Positions 44,646-56,001 are shown, counted from the first letter of the stretch. The stretch is 64,000 nucleotides of DNA from Brachionus manjavacas (GCA_019054805.1 JAHQIY010000030.1:248001-312000); one strand, 5' to 3'. Numbers and translations: made by a program. The notes: a model not told the origin generated them from the letters alone.

Positions 44646-47600
44646 TTAAAAACAAATTGGACATAACTGATTTAATTCATAATTTTCAATACATGATTGG
44701 TGAAATTTATGAAAGCAATCACCTTTCACAATATTTTTAAATGTTTTGATTTCTGAACCACATTTGGAACAGAAATTTTCACTAGAATTTTTCTGAAGGT
44801 ACGAATCATTTCAGAACGCAATTTTTGAAGTGAACTATTCAACGTATTGAAAAAGAGCGGTTTTCCCTCTACAAGACATTTTAGAAAGAAGCTCACAAAT
44901 ACCCCACAATTATTAGGATCATTTTGAAGTGAATGATCACATTTTGCTTGTTTCCAATTTCTATTATTCAGTGATTCAACGGTAGAAGCAAATCTTCTTT
45001 AAAAAAATATATACAGATACATTTTAGATGAAAAACTGACTTATACTTACTTCCAGTTTTCAAAAGATTTTTTCTGATTTTCTATTTTTTCTCCTAATGG
45101 ATCAACATAGTAAAATTTACTTCCGTTTAATTCAATAAACATCATTGACCAATGATTTAAGTTTTCATTAATAAAACCGAAAATTACATCAAAATTTTTA
45201 AACTTGAATAATTTTTTTAACAAGAGCTTTTACTTATTAATTAGAAACCTACTTCAAAATAATTTCCAAGTCCAATTTCACTATTTAATTTTCCTTCATT
45301 AAAAATCTGAGTTGAATGAAAACAATCGAGAATTAAAATTTTCTTTTTAGAGTTACTAACAACGCATTTTGCAAAAGCCATTAATTCCTTAATTTAGAAA
45401 TAAATAAATTTATCTAAATAATTTTCGAAATATTTACATTATCAGTAAGCCATTTATTTGTTAAAATATCGTCAATTGCCTTTTTTCGGATTAGAAAATT
45501 TGCAATTTTAAAATAGATAAAATTTCCGAAATTATTTTCATGTTTTTTGTCAATATCCATTGGAACTTCTGTATCGATTATTTCAATTTCATTTGCTGAA
45601 TTTTCCAATTTTTTGACCCTTCACTATAAATGTCAACAAAAAAGTTTTCCTTTGGTATATCATTCTCATTTTTTTGCTTGTCAATATTGAAAACAACATT
45701 ATGGTAACCAACACAATTTTTTGCCGGTTTCTTAAATTTCCACATTTCTCTATGGTCTGAATTTTCTCTCTTTCGAAGTGTGCCGAGCCTGATATTCGCT
45801 ATGTCTTCATAGAATTCTTTATACTTATGATTAATATAGAAATACAAAGGCGTAGAAATTTCACTTAGGAATAGTAAACGACAAGATCGAACACGCTTAT
45901 TTATATTTAAGACACTATTTTTCAAATGCTTAAACCAACTCTCAACGTTATTATTTGAAAAACGAGTTTTGCCATGAAATTCGCTATTAATCATTAAACC
46001 TGTCCATAAAGGCGCCAAATGAAGCTTCTTTTTTATTATTTCAAAAAGTCTAGGTGAATAAAATATGTTCTTTAGCATCAAGACATTGTTTTCTTTTATA
46101 TTATCTATAATTTTCTGATTTACTCTTAAAAGATCGAGAAAAAATTTGGCAAAAGGTGATTCCTGCAATAAATTTTGATCATTATTTTCGAAAAAGAAAA
46201 TTTGTTTCTTGATATCATTTTCCATCTTATTCTTATCATAGCATATGTTATTTAGCCATTTTGCATTCCTAGTGGATAAAAAGAATTCTAGCTTTTGGAT
46301 TTTTTGGGTTAAAATTTCATTTTCGAATTTTGTCATGAAAATAATTTGAATGCATTCAAAAATTTGGCAAAGTTCCTCGATTGATGTGCTATTCTGAAGT
46401 AAGCTAAAGCTACATATAAAAGTTTTTTTTACATGACCATTTGATTGTAAGCTTCCACTACCAACAATTTTTTCGGTTTCATCAATAACATTTTTTAGCA
46501 AATGAGTCGAACAAATATAGACACATGTTTTTATTCGTAAAGAGGCCCACATGTTTTTTTTTACTATGAGTTCGTATGCAAGCTCTAAATAATCCATGAT
46601 TTCTAGATTATTTAAAGCCCTCAAAGATGCATTAATGTTTGCCCATGAAAAGTCGGTAATGAAAAATTTCGGGTATCGAAAAAAGAATATTTATGAAATC
46701 TTTCGATAATTTTTTTTAAAAAACAGTAAATTGTTATGGTGTCATTTGAACTTGATAAAAAATCGGCGATAGGGATTAAGTTTTTAAAAGTCTGATCATG
46801 ACAAACAATAGAATATAATAAAATTTCTTGTTGATCCTTTAGCTTTAGCATTAATTTACCAGTTGCATCAAAAAACCAAACTGGGTTGTTTTCTTGAATA
46901 ACACCCCACATTTTTGCTTGTTTTTCTGATACCAAAAGCGCGCCAAATGGATTTGAAACAACTTCTTGTATATATCCTTCAATTAAGGACTTTGATGTTT
47001 TTGGTACCAAAAGATCAAATACTAGTTTTGTAGCGTCAGAATCAATTCGAAGATCATTATTTAGCTGAAATCTGTGTCTGAATTGACTTTTGAGTTTTCT
47101 TAGAGACGTATAACTAATTTCACGTTTTTTAAAATCATCATCTTCTAAAAAATCGTTTTCGGTTTGAAAATTGATAAGACCTTTAGAATAAATATCTTTT
47201 TGAATGGCTTTTCGTTCAATTCTCGATAGATTATTTGATAAAATTGCAAAATTTACTTTTTCTTTACAAAAATTTGTCTCTGAAATTAATATCAGTTTGC
47301 AATTGGAATTTTCAAATGGTTCTGTCTTTATAAACGATTTAAACTCTTTGCTACAACGAACACACTTCAAAGTTCCATTCCAAAAATTTTTTGAATAATT
47401 ATTACATCTAACAGAACAAAAATAATTGTTTTTGAGCTTGAATAAGCAATTTATTCCATCTGATTGAATTTTCTTTGATATTAATGCATTTGCTGCTGAT
47501 AAAAATTTTTCCTTCTTGCTGAAGTAATTGTTTCTTCTAAATTTTTCCATTCATCATATGAAAAAACAAATTCATGATGCTGAGGATTTTTTTCTGAATT

Positions 47601-47863
47601 AGTTGAGAGTTTTTCATTGCAACGTAGCTCTTCTAATATGTATTTTTTAATCCCATTATCGTTTCGTCTCCATTTTACATATAAATTAAGGGCTTCCAAT
47701 TTTAAATATTCTTTTGATTTTTCAAAGTATTTTTCACAAATTTCTAGGAAATGTGAACTAGACGTTCTGTGTCCTCCTTCAAATCAGTCAAGCCTCTATC
47801 TTTCATATAATTGACAATTATATTTTTTAGTTTTTCTTTGTTATCGAATTTTGCTGTATGCAT
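44646..47863 (-). CDS. MULE-type DDE transposase fused to Ulp1-type cysteine protease and RING finger
   Basis: ATG at 47863. Order: an N-terminal FEGGHRTSS/KWRRNDNGIKKYIL region; a Cys-rich zinc-binding segment (CSVRC...CVRC, near 47340-47415); then the Mutator-like core with WFFDATGKL (first Asp), FFITDFSWANIN (second Asp, about 46645) and NNNVESWFKHLKN (Glu at 45941-45943). After two short introns comes a C48/Ulp1-like protease with NHWSMMF (His), YYVDPLG (Asp) and QNDPNNCGVFVSF (Gln, Cys). Last is a RING finger CSKCG...CFHKFHQSCI...LCPIC ending at 44646. Introns near 45200-45250 and 45000-45053 are 50-54 bp. At least four one-base homopolymer shortfalls break the frame. Ulp1-MULE fusions are known in plants (Kaonashi elements); the RING addition is unusual. 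Either recently dead or intact with sequence errors. Confidence 0.8.
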
Positions 47864-47929
47864 TTTAATAAATACTAAAATTTAAATTTTTTTTAATTTT
47901 CAGATGTAAAGAGTTTGCTTTAAAGAAAA

Positions 47930-47968
47930 TAATTTCTTTAAAAATTCTTTAAAAAAATGAACAAGATT
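47930..47968. repeat. 39-bp direct repeat, left of the JAMM-like gene
   Basis: TAATTTCTTTAAAAATTCTT and following bases are identical to 48834-48872. It lies just upstream of the transposase ATG on the minus strand; the other copy lies upstream of the JAMM-like gene, so both may be promoter parts. Confidence 0.7.
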
Positions 47969-48062
47969 TTGAAATATTTTATTTAAAATGAATCATCAAT
48001 ATAGTTTGTTCAGGGTTGGGTATAAACAAAATTTTTATTGAATCAATTTATTAAAGTTATTA

Positions 48063-48644
48063 TTAGTTAAAAAAAATGCTTAATTTTAAAAAATTTATGT
48101 TAGAATTTTCGAAATCTGCTAGATAGTTTTCGACTATATTCTCCACAGAAATACTTTTGCAATTATGAGAAGACACTGAGATATTCGACATTACATCACA
48201 AATATCGTTTATATCTTCTTCTATTTCTTTTTTTTTTATTTCATCCAATTGTTGATTGGAAAAAATAAATGTTTGAATTATAAAGTTGCCTTGTTCAGAA
48301 AAGATAATTTCCTGAGTGTCAGCTTCATAATGAAAGGCTGCTTTCAGTAAGTTTTCAATATCGATTGGCGATGGAAATGCGTCAAAATGAATTTTAATTT
48401 CATTTTCGTCAAACTGTCCTTGATAGTTATTTTTCCTGATATTCGACGAAATTGGATGCGTATGCCATGAAATTAGTTCATCGGATATAGGAAATATTGG
48501 AATTGATTCCAGTAACAGTGTTTCTGGACTTCCGTTCTAAATATTGGTAATATTTCCTGTATCTAATTCGAAAACACCACCCATTTCATAGGATAAATGC
48601 ATTGTTTGTGGATCATTAATTATATTAGATATATGTATGGACAT
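48063..48644 (-). CDS. JAMM/MPN-type metalloprotease-like protein (one in-frame stop)
   Basis: A 193-codon frame from ATG at 48644. It has the pieces of a JAMM zinc isopeptidase: Glu20 in YEMGGVF, His61 and His63 in ISWHTHP, and Ser92/Asp95 in PSPIDIENLL. The gap between HxHP and SxxD (about 28 residues) is longer than the usual 10 or so, which lowers certainty. JAMM enzymes remove ubiquitin-like modifiers. A single TAG at 48537-48539 (codon 36) interrupts the frame; it could be a nonsense mutation, a sequence error or the end of an unseen intron. The acidic C-terminus (KKKEIEEDINDICDVM) is unassigned. It sits 200 bp upstream of the transposase gene, same strand, with a 39-bp direct repeat on each side. 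Confidence 0.55.
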
Positions 48645-48833
48645 TTTCGGTTTAAATTTCTAATTTTCTAAAAATAAAGTAGAATAATTAATAATTTAAT
48701 ATATTAAATTCAAAAACAACAAAATTTATTTCGTCTCTAAGCGGGAACTCTAATTAAAAAGAAGTAAAATAAAATTATAAAAGAAGCCTATTTATGAGCT
48801 TTTTGAATTTTTTATTGAAAATTTTAAAGTTAA

Positions 48834-48872
48834 TAATTTCTTTAAAAATTCTTTAAAAAAATGAACAAGATT
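48834..48872. repeat. 39-bp direct repeat, right of the JAMM-like gene
   Basis: Identical to 47930-47968, about 190 bp upstream of the JAMM-like ATG on the minus strand. Confidence 0.7.
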
Positions 48873-49313
48873 CAATTTAAAATATTTATTGATTATTTTA
48901 TTTTTTTTTAATTATATATTGGTAATAAAAATTATAATAGAAAAATAAACCATTTTTTTTTCTTCCGGTCTGCCTGATCTATTTTTTATAACTCACAACG
49001 CTTTCATTTTAGAGTTGATTCAAAAATTGATTAATTTAGTTTAAAATTTTTAAAATTTCATTTTAAAAATTTTTGAATAAAAAAAAATACCTAATTTCTT
49101 AGTTTTTTTGTTGTAAATGGAATTTTTTCATTTTTATCAACACATTAATGGTTGCTTTAAGCATTAAAGATTAAAAAATTCTTTTATAATGAAAATTGAG
49201 GCAATTGAAGACTTATAAGTTAAAAGTGAAAGCGAAAGAAGAAAATTCTAGAAGATGACGATTCATTATCAATATTTTATTTTAAAATAAAACTAAAAAT
49301 AAAATCTATTAAT
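48873..49313. other. intergenic, no gene seen
   Basis: AT-rich spacer between the chromodomain gene's stop and the JAMM-like gene. Confidence 0.5.
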
Positions 49314-50669
49314 TTAAAATTTGTATTTTCGCCTTTTTTTGAATTCATTCAAAGTTCCTTTCTGACTTTGCATGTCAGAAATATGGACAATTGCACTATC
49401 TTCTTTTGCTGGTCTCTCAGGTCTTTCATTTTGAAAGCCAGGATTTATCATTGAAAAATTCTCCCAAGTACTATTGAAAAAGAATTATAAAACTAAAAAC
49501 AAAATTTTTTTTTAGTTAAAATAAATAATACGGTTTGAAATCGATTCCGCCGAGTTTGGACCACTTAATTTTTGCCTGACGCTTATTTTTTCGGACTCTC
49601 GTGTCCAAAATTTCATCAAAGTCGAAATAAATATCGTCTGGGTGGACATATTCGGGAATTTCCTAAAAATATTTAAATTTCATTAATATTTAAAATTTGT
49701 TAAAGCATTACTTTTATTTCAGATGTCGTTTCTTTTGAAATTTCTTCTGACGAGGCAATAATCTCGGGTTGCTTATCTTTATCATCTTTGCCTTGAAATT
49801 CACTTAGTTTTGATATCGTGATACTCGATTTGACATTTTTATTTGCAATTCTAATCGATTTCATTTCATCTTCCGTTTTATCATTTTGTTTTATGGTGAA
49901 GATGCCTTGAAAGATATCAAAGCCGACAATATTTCTTGAATATATTGAATCATCCATTTGAAAGCCTGGAAGTTCAATATTATTGACTTAATTAATAAAT
50001 ATAAAAAATTACAAAAAATTCTTCTAATTATATGTAAAACTTACTAGTGCAATATTCGTTCATTTCATCAATGTTCTCAATGCCAAGCTCATTTCCCATC
50101 AGCTTTTTGCATTTAAGGAAACAGTTTTTAATTCGTTCCTTATCCAGATCACGATTTGACATCTATTAAAAAATAATTTAAAGATAAATAAAATTAGTAG
50201 ATAAAAAATACTTTTTCGAATCACAAACAGTACTTAACGTTCGATTTTCCGAATACAAAGATTCACTCTTAACAAAAAATAATTAAAAATTACCAAAAGA
50301 AAAAGTAATTTTAAATTTACCTCTAAGTCAAGTTCATGACTTTTGAATTTGAGGACATGTGAAACCGCGTCGTCATATTCTCTTATTTTAAAAGTTTCTT
50401 TACCATCGTACTCCACCCAAAAATTGACCAAGCCTTTTTCTTTCGATAAGTTGGCTATTTCTTCGTCACTTTTGTCAAATTTTAAACCTTTTTCTAATTA
50501 AATTAAAAATTAATAAAATTAAAATAATGAAAAATAGGATACCTTTCATTAATTCTTTGAATTTTCGAGCGTTTAATGCGCCAACCCCATGAATTTTGTT
50601 GAATTCATGAAAAGCTTTTCGGAGCAGGGCTCTGATATCCCTTTTAATGAGTTTCGCTGGGTTAACCAT
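49314..50669 (-). CDS. chromodomain protein, seven exons, reads intact
   Basis: ATG at 50669. The exons join in frame through short GT-AG introns. Exon 1 reads NPAKLIKRDIRALLRKAFHE and ends ELMK. Exon 2 has NFWVEYDGKETFKIREYDDA, then a small exon SESLYSENRTLSTVCDSKK. The next exon begins MSNRDLDKERIKNCFLKCKK, followed by an exon with NIVGFDIFQGIFTIKQNDK and a low-complexity acidic part. The last two exons carry a chromodomain: EILDTRVRKNKRQAKIKW, then TWENFSMI across an intron, corresponding to the ILDxR...YLVKWxG...TWEP pattern. Stop at 49314. Chromodomains bind methylated histone tails and occur in chromovirus integrases and host chromatin proteins. No integrase is attached here. I infer a chromatin-targeting partner of the adjacent transposase, or a host gene next to it. 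Confidence 0.65.
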
Positions 50670-51149
50670 ATTAATTTTTGTATATTATCTAAAGTAAAAA
50701 AATCAAAACGATTTATAAAAGAGGTGGTAAAAATAAATTTAAAACAGTTTGTTATTACTGTAAATTGAAATAAAAAAAAAATTTATTTAAAATCATTTAT
50801 TAACAAGTTATTCAAAAATATAAATTAAAAAGTTTATTTTTGTATTCACGGTGAAAAGCAGAATTTGAGTGATAATTGACACAGCATAATTCTATGCATT
50901 CTATGATATTTTTCATAAATTTTCTTCGATAATTAGCAACTGATTTAATACAAAAAAAAGATTTGATATTGTGATTATTTATTTATCAATCTAAATTTAA
51001 TTTAAAATAATTAAAAATTAAAAAAAAAAAACAAAAAATTAAAGATTTAACAAAAACAATTAATAAAAAAAATCAAAAAAATCATCTGTTTTGATAACCA
51101 TTCGTGTTGAAAAACAAATTGTTTGCTTGCGTTCATTGCATCATATCAT
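50670..51149. other. no gene seen
   Basis: AT-rich DNA upstream of the chromodomain gene; its promoter would lie here, but no element is recognisable. Confidence 0.4.
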
Positions 51150-51771
51150 TTTTTCGTATGTTGATTTGAAAAAACCTAGGACAGACACCAACCGAGTTAA
51201 CTTCGAGCACAAGACTTCCTCCTATCAACTCTTTAGTAAGTAATTTCTCAATAGACCGAGTTATTGTGAAACAAGCGGTAAAAGAAATTGATAAAAATCG
51301 AATCCCTCTAGACATTTACCCGATTAAGTGTCCATCCGAATTAAAAAAATTTTAAAATAAATGAAGAATTAAAGATTTTTTACGACCGGTTAAAAACTCT
51401 AAAGATCATATTGTTCTCGAAACCTTGCATGATCTCAGTTCGCCTTCCAGATTCGCCTACTCGATCAAAAGTCAGCTAGAACATGAAGTTCTCGACTTAG
51501 GCGCCTCCTTGGACTCCCGAGCCACATGCATACAATGAGAGATGAGTCGTTAAGTCAACCTCAAGGTAATGATCACTTCGGGTCGTTAAGCCTCCATGTC
51601 ATTGTCGGAAATCTTACTGGGTGGGCAGCCCTAATTTATTTATTAATGTGCAAGAATATTTACGTACGGTCCCACGCGTACGGCCCGAAAATGTCCTACC
51701 TACAGAGCTATAGAATTCATTCTCCCTCTAATGGCTATGATATTTATCTGCTATTTATAAAAAAGGATTAA
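51150..51771 (+). pseudogene. unrecognised decayed coding stretch, less AT-rich
   Basis: One plus-strand frame reads PTELTSSTRLPPINSLVSNF, SIDRVIVKQAVKEIDKNRIP and then, after two stops, DHIVLETLHDLSSPSRFAYS and LEHEVLDLGASLDSRATC. Composition is protein-like and G+C is higher than around it. A separate 81-codon frame follows (51526-51771). I do not recognise the family; a retroelement polyprotein remnant is a guess. Sequence between here and the satellite at 52140 shows nothing. Confidence 0.3.
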
Positions 51772-52139
51772 GCTTAAGATTAAATTAAGCTATCTTTTAA
51801 TTTCTTACTTCTTAAATTTTATATTATTAAAAAATGAATTTTATTATTAATTTTATAAAATTTAAAGAAGTCAGATAATTAGAGACTTTAAAAGAAAAAT
51901 ATCAGCCATCAGTCTAGAGGTTAAGAAAACGAATTTCATAAGAAATACATCCAACAATTTATACTACCTGAAAAAGCAGTTCCATCGAAGTTGAAATTTG
52001 ATTTGAATGTCGAAAAATGGCAATGACAAAACTAAATTAAAAAAAATATTTTAAAATGTAAACAAATATTAAAAATAAAAAAATAATTTTTTTTTATAAA
52101 TTTTACATAAAAATTCTGACATTTTTTAAGTTTTATTTA

Positions 52140-54660
52140 CTTAAATTTGCTCAAGACTGAAATCAAGCATGTGAATAAAAAATGGAAAATCATTTTCACT
52201 TATGTCAAATAAGTTATGAAATCGTTTTTACCATGTCTAATTCAAAAGACTGATTTTTGTTTCCTTTTAGTTACTTAATTAAGCTCAAGACTGAAATCAG
52301 GCTTTTGAATTAGATATGGTAAACCAATTTCACTTCTCTCATACAAGTTATGAAATTGTTTTTCCAAATCTTACTCAAAGGCCTGATTTTAATTTTGGGT
52401 TTTTATGCTAAAATTTGCCCAAAACTGAAATCAGGCTTTTGAAACAAATATGGAAAATTAATTTCACTTCTCTCATACAAGTCATGAAATTATTCTCCCA
52501 TTTCCTAATCAAAAGCCTGATTTTTGTTTCCTTTTAATTACTTAATTAAGCTCAAGACTGAAATCAGGCTTTTGAATTAGATATGGAAAACCAATTTCAC
52601 TTCTCTCATACAAGTTATGAAATTGTTTTTCCAAATCTTACTCAAAGGCCTGATTTTAATTTTGGGTTTTTATGCTAAAATTTGTCCAAAACTGAAATCA
52701 GGCTTTTGAATAAAATATGGAAAACCAATTTCACTTCTCTCATACAAGTTATGAAATTGTTTTTCCAAATATTACTCAAAGCCCTGATTTTAATTTTGGG
52801 TTTTTATGCTAAAATTTGCCCAAAACCGAAATCAGGCTTTTGAATAAAATTTGGAAAACCAAATTTCACTTCTCTCATACAAGTTATGAAATTGTTTTTA
52901 CCATGTCTTATTCAAAAGCCTGTTTTTTTTGTGCTTTTAGGTACTTGAATGAACTTTAGATAAAAATCAGGCTTTTGAAACATATATGGAAAACCAATTT
53001 CACTTCTCTCATACAAGTTATGAAATTGTTCTCCCATTTCCTAATCAAAAGCCTGATTTTTGTTTCCTTTTAGTTACTTAATTAAGCTCAAGACTGAAAT
53101 CAGGCTTTTGAATTAGATATGGAAAACCAATTTCACTTCTCTCATACAAGTTATGAAATTGTTTTTACAAATATTACTCAAAGCCCTGATTTTAATTTTG
53201 AGTTTTTATGCTAAAATTTTGCCCAAAACTGAAATCAGGCTTTTGAAACAAATATGGAAAATTAATTTCACTTCTCTCATACAAGTTATGAAATTATTCT
53301 CCCATTTCCTAATCAAAAGCCTGATTTTTGTTTCCTTTTAATTACTTAATTAAGCCCAAGACTGAAATCAGGCTTTTGAAACAAATATGGAAAATTAATT
53401 TCACTTCTCTCATGCAAGTTATGAAATTATTCTCCCATTTCCTAATCAAAAGCCTGATTTTTGTTTCCTTTTAATTACTTAATTAAGCTCAAGACTGAAA
53501 TCAGGCTTTTGAATAAGATATAGAAAACCAATTTTACTTCTCTAATAGAAGTTATGAAATTGTTTTTCCATGTCTTAATCAAAAGCCTGATTTTTTTGTG
53601 CTTTTAGGTACTTGAATGAACTTTAGATGAAAATCAGGCTTTTGAAACATATATGGAAAAACAATTTCACTTCTCTCATACAAGTTATGAAATTGTTCTC
53701 CAATTTCCTAATCAAAAGCCTGATTTTTGTTTCCTTTTAGTTACTTAATTAAGCTCAAGACTGAAATCAGGCTTTTGAATTAGATATGGTAAACCAATTT
53801 CACTTCTCTTATACAAGTTATGAAATTGTTTTTACAAATATTACTCAAAGCCCTGATTTTAATTTTGAGTTTTTATGCTAAAATTTTGCCCAAAACTGAA
53901 ATCAGGCTTTTGAAACAAATATGGAAAATTAATTTCACTTCTCTCATACAAGTCATGTAATTATTCTCCCATTTCCTAATCAAAAGCCTGATTTTTGTTT
54001 CCTTTTAATTACTTAATTAAGCTCAAGACTGAAATCAGGCTTTTGAATTAGATATGGTAAACCAATTTCACTTCTCTCATACAAGTTATGAAATTGTTTT
54101 TCCAAATCTTACTCAAAGGCCTGATTTTAATTTTGGGTTTTTATGCTATAATTTGTCCAAAACCGAAATCAGGCTTTTGAATAAAATATGGAAAACCAAA
54201 TTTCAGTTCTCTCATACAAGTTATGAAATTGTTTTTTCCATGTCTTATTCAAAAGCCTGATTTTTTTGTGCTTTTAGGTTCTTGAATGAACTTTAGATGA
54301 AAATCAGGCTTTTGAAACATATATGGAAAACCAATTTCACTTCTCTCATACAAGTTATGAAATTGTTCTCCCATTTCCTAATCAAAAGCCTGATTTTTGT
54401 TTCCTTTTAATTACTTAATTAAGCTCAAGACTGAAATCAGGCTTTTGAATTAGATATGGTAAACCAATTTCACTTCTCTTATACAAGTTATGAAATTGTT
54501 TTTCCAAATATTACTCAAAGGCCTGATTTTAATTTTTGGGTTTTTATGCTAAAATTTGCCCAAAACTGAAATCAGGCTTTTGAATAAAATATGGAAAACC
54601 AATTTCACTTCTCTCATACAAGTTATGAAATTGTTTTTACCATGTCTTATTCAAAAGCCT
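52140..54660. repeat. 134-bp satellite, about 19 units, each able to form a hairpin
   Basis: Units recur every 130-135 bases (AATCAGGCTTTTGAA at 52297, 52431, about 52565, 52698 and so on to about 54568). Each holds ATCAGGCTTTTGA and its complement TCAAAAGCCTGAT about 75 bases later, with CAATTTCA/TGAAATTG nested inside, so most of a unit can fold on itself around a CTTCTCTCATACAAG loop. Three linker types alternate (TTACTTAATTAAGCTCAAGA; TTTTATGCTAAAATTTGCCC; TACTTGAATGAACTTTAGAT). No coding. Confidence 0.85.
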
Positions 54661-55415
54661 TATTAAATTGTTTTACCTTTATATTCTTCTCGTATATCGT
54701 CCCATTGTTGAATATTAACAAATAAACTGCTCATCAACAAATGCTGATTACTCTCTAAATCTAAAACCTGGCTTCAGAGCAACAACTCGAAGAATTCTAT
54801 GACCAATTTGTATAGTTGTGAATTTTTACACAAAAATACCAATACAAAATTTGAATAGTTAACAAAAATATTTATTTCGGACTACAAATTTTTCTTTAAG
54901 TTTAAAACGTGAAACAAACAATCTTGTATTTCGTTCAAAACTAAATAATTAATTTTTAAAACTTAATTACTGAAACTAAATATTTTATTCTCAATCAAAT
55001 AAGTATATCATTATGATGGATTACGTTAAAATCAGACAGCTCCATTAGTCTTCTATATTATTTATTATTATGTTATTATTATTAATTAAAAATTGCATTA
55101 TTTTTAAATGAAAATATTTTAACCTTTAATTTAACTCAAGTATTCAAAGCAAGCCAGTCTTTTGGATTTAAAATTTAGGATGGGATTCTATCAAAAACAT
55201 TAAGAAAATAATACAAAAAAATTTTCTGATTAATTATACTAGCAATAAAAAATTTCGGAAAAATTTTTTTTAATTATCCTAACTTAACAAAGCCAAAGCT
55301 AAACTAAAAATAAATTCTGCTCAAAAAAATTTAAAATAAACCTGTGTTAGTTTATAAATAAACCTGTTACTTGGTATTACTACTAAAATAAAGAGTAAAA
55401 AAAATGTCTACTTAC
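54661..55415. other. no gene seen
   Basis: AT-rich DNA. From 55405 to 55415 it includes the donor-side intron sequence of the Set1 remnant. Confidence 0.5.
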
Positions 55416-56001
55416 ATCACAGGAATGATTGATAAACCGGGACAAAAATTGCCGCATTTAGTGGCGTCAACAATCGTGTCTTGATCAATGCGAAACATGC
55501 AGCTACTGCCAATGCCCTGGTCGTTATAGCACTTTTCCCTATGATCGGCGACCGATTACCGTATGGTCTCGCCCACATACTCGATGACAAACTCCTAGGG
55601 CGCAATTGTCTCCAAGGCGAACAATCCCCAGTCGTGGATGTCCGACTTGCAGAATTTCAGCGACTTTTTCCTCAGCTTCAGCTGGCTATACTTGAAAAAG
55701 TCGTGTACTTCATTGCAGGCCATTAGTTTGCGTTGGAGAGAGCGGGCCTCGCGGGCCGACGACATAGACGACACCTCCTGGCCCAAAGCATCAATGTTAG
55801 ACCCGCTGGACGAGTTGTGCGCCAGCGACGACGAGCCCACGTTCATCTGTAGTGACAAGCTCAAATAGCTCTGCTTGAATTGCTCCCTGAACTGTATTTT
55901 TAGGACTTTTTGTCACTGGCTCACAGCCGCTCTTTTCTGCATCGACTTTTTTTTTTGGACTTTTTGGTGCGCTTTTTCACCATCTTTGCATCGTCATCAG
56001 C
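55416..56001 (-). pseudogene. Set1/COMPASS histone H3K4 methyltransferase, SET-domain exon, inactivated
   Basis: Set1/SETD1 enzymes methylate histone H3 Lys4 within COMPASS in the nucleus. After an acceptor (TTCTTAAG, near 56002) the exon has a Lys-rich tract, then [41 protein letters not shown], and [20 protein letters not shown], followed by CGNF: the n-SET/SET pattern of this family. Damage: TAG at 55595-55597 (an acidic residue in relatives), TAA at 55556-55558 (Gln in relatives), a frame change in the Lys-rich tract and another just before the RFINHSCD block, which survives in a shifted frame up to a GTAAGT donor at 55415. The post-SET exon is not seen. G+C is far above the surroundings. 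Confidence 0.85.

Noticed and set aside
51133-51315. 60-codon minus-strand frame MSRGIRFLSI...
   Set aside because: Opposite a longer protein-like plus-strand reading; no domain.
52140-54660. CRISPR-like regular repeats
   Set aside because: Units are continuous satellite monomers without unique spacers, in a eukaryotic context.
3736-55597. Possible non-standard genetic code (TGA for Trp, TAA/TAG for Gln or Glu) in conserved positions of mariner, calpain and Set1 pieces
   Set aside because: The same segments have frameshifts and a lost catalytic residue. TAA also replaces Tyr and Lys, and the intact genes (C1GalT, chromodomain gene) use TAA or TAG as normal ends. Ordinary decay explains it.
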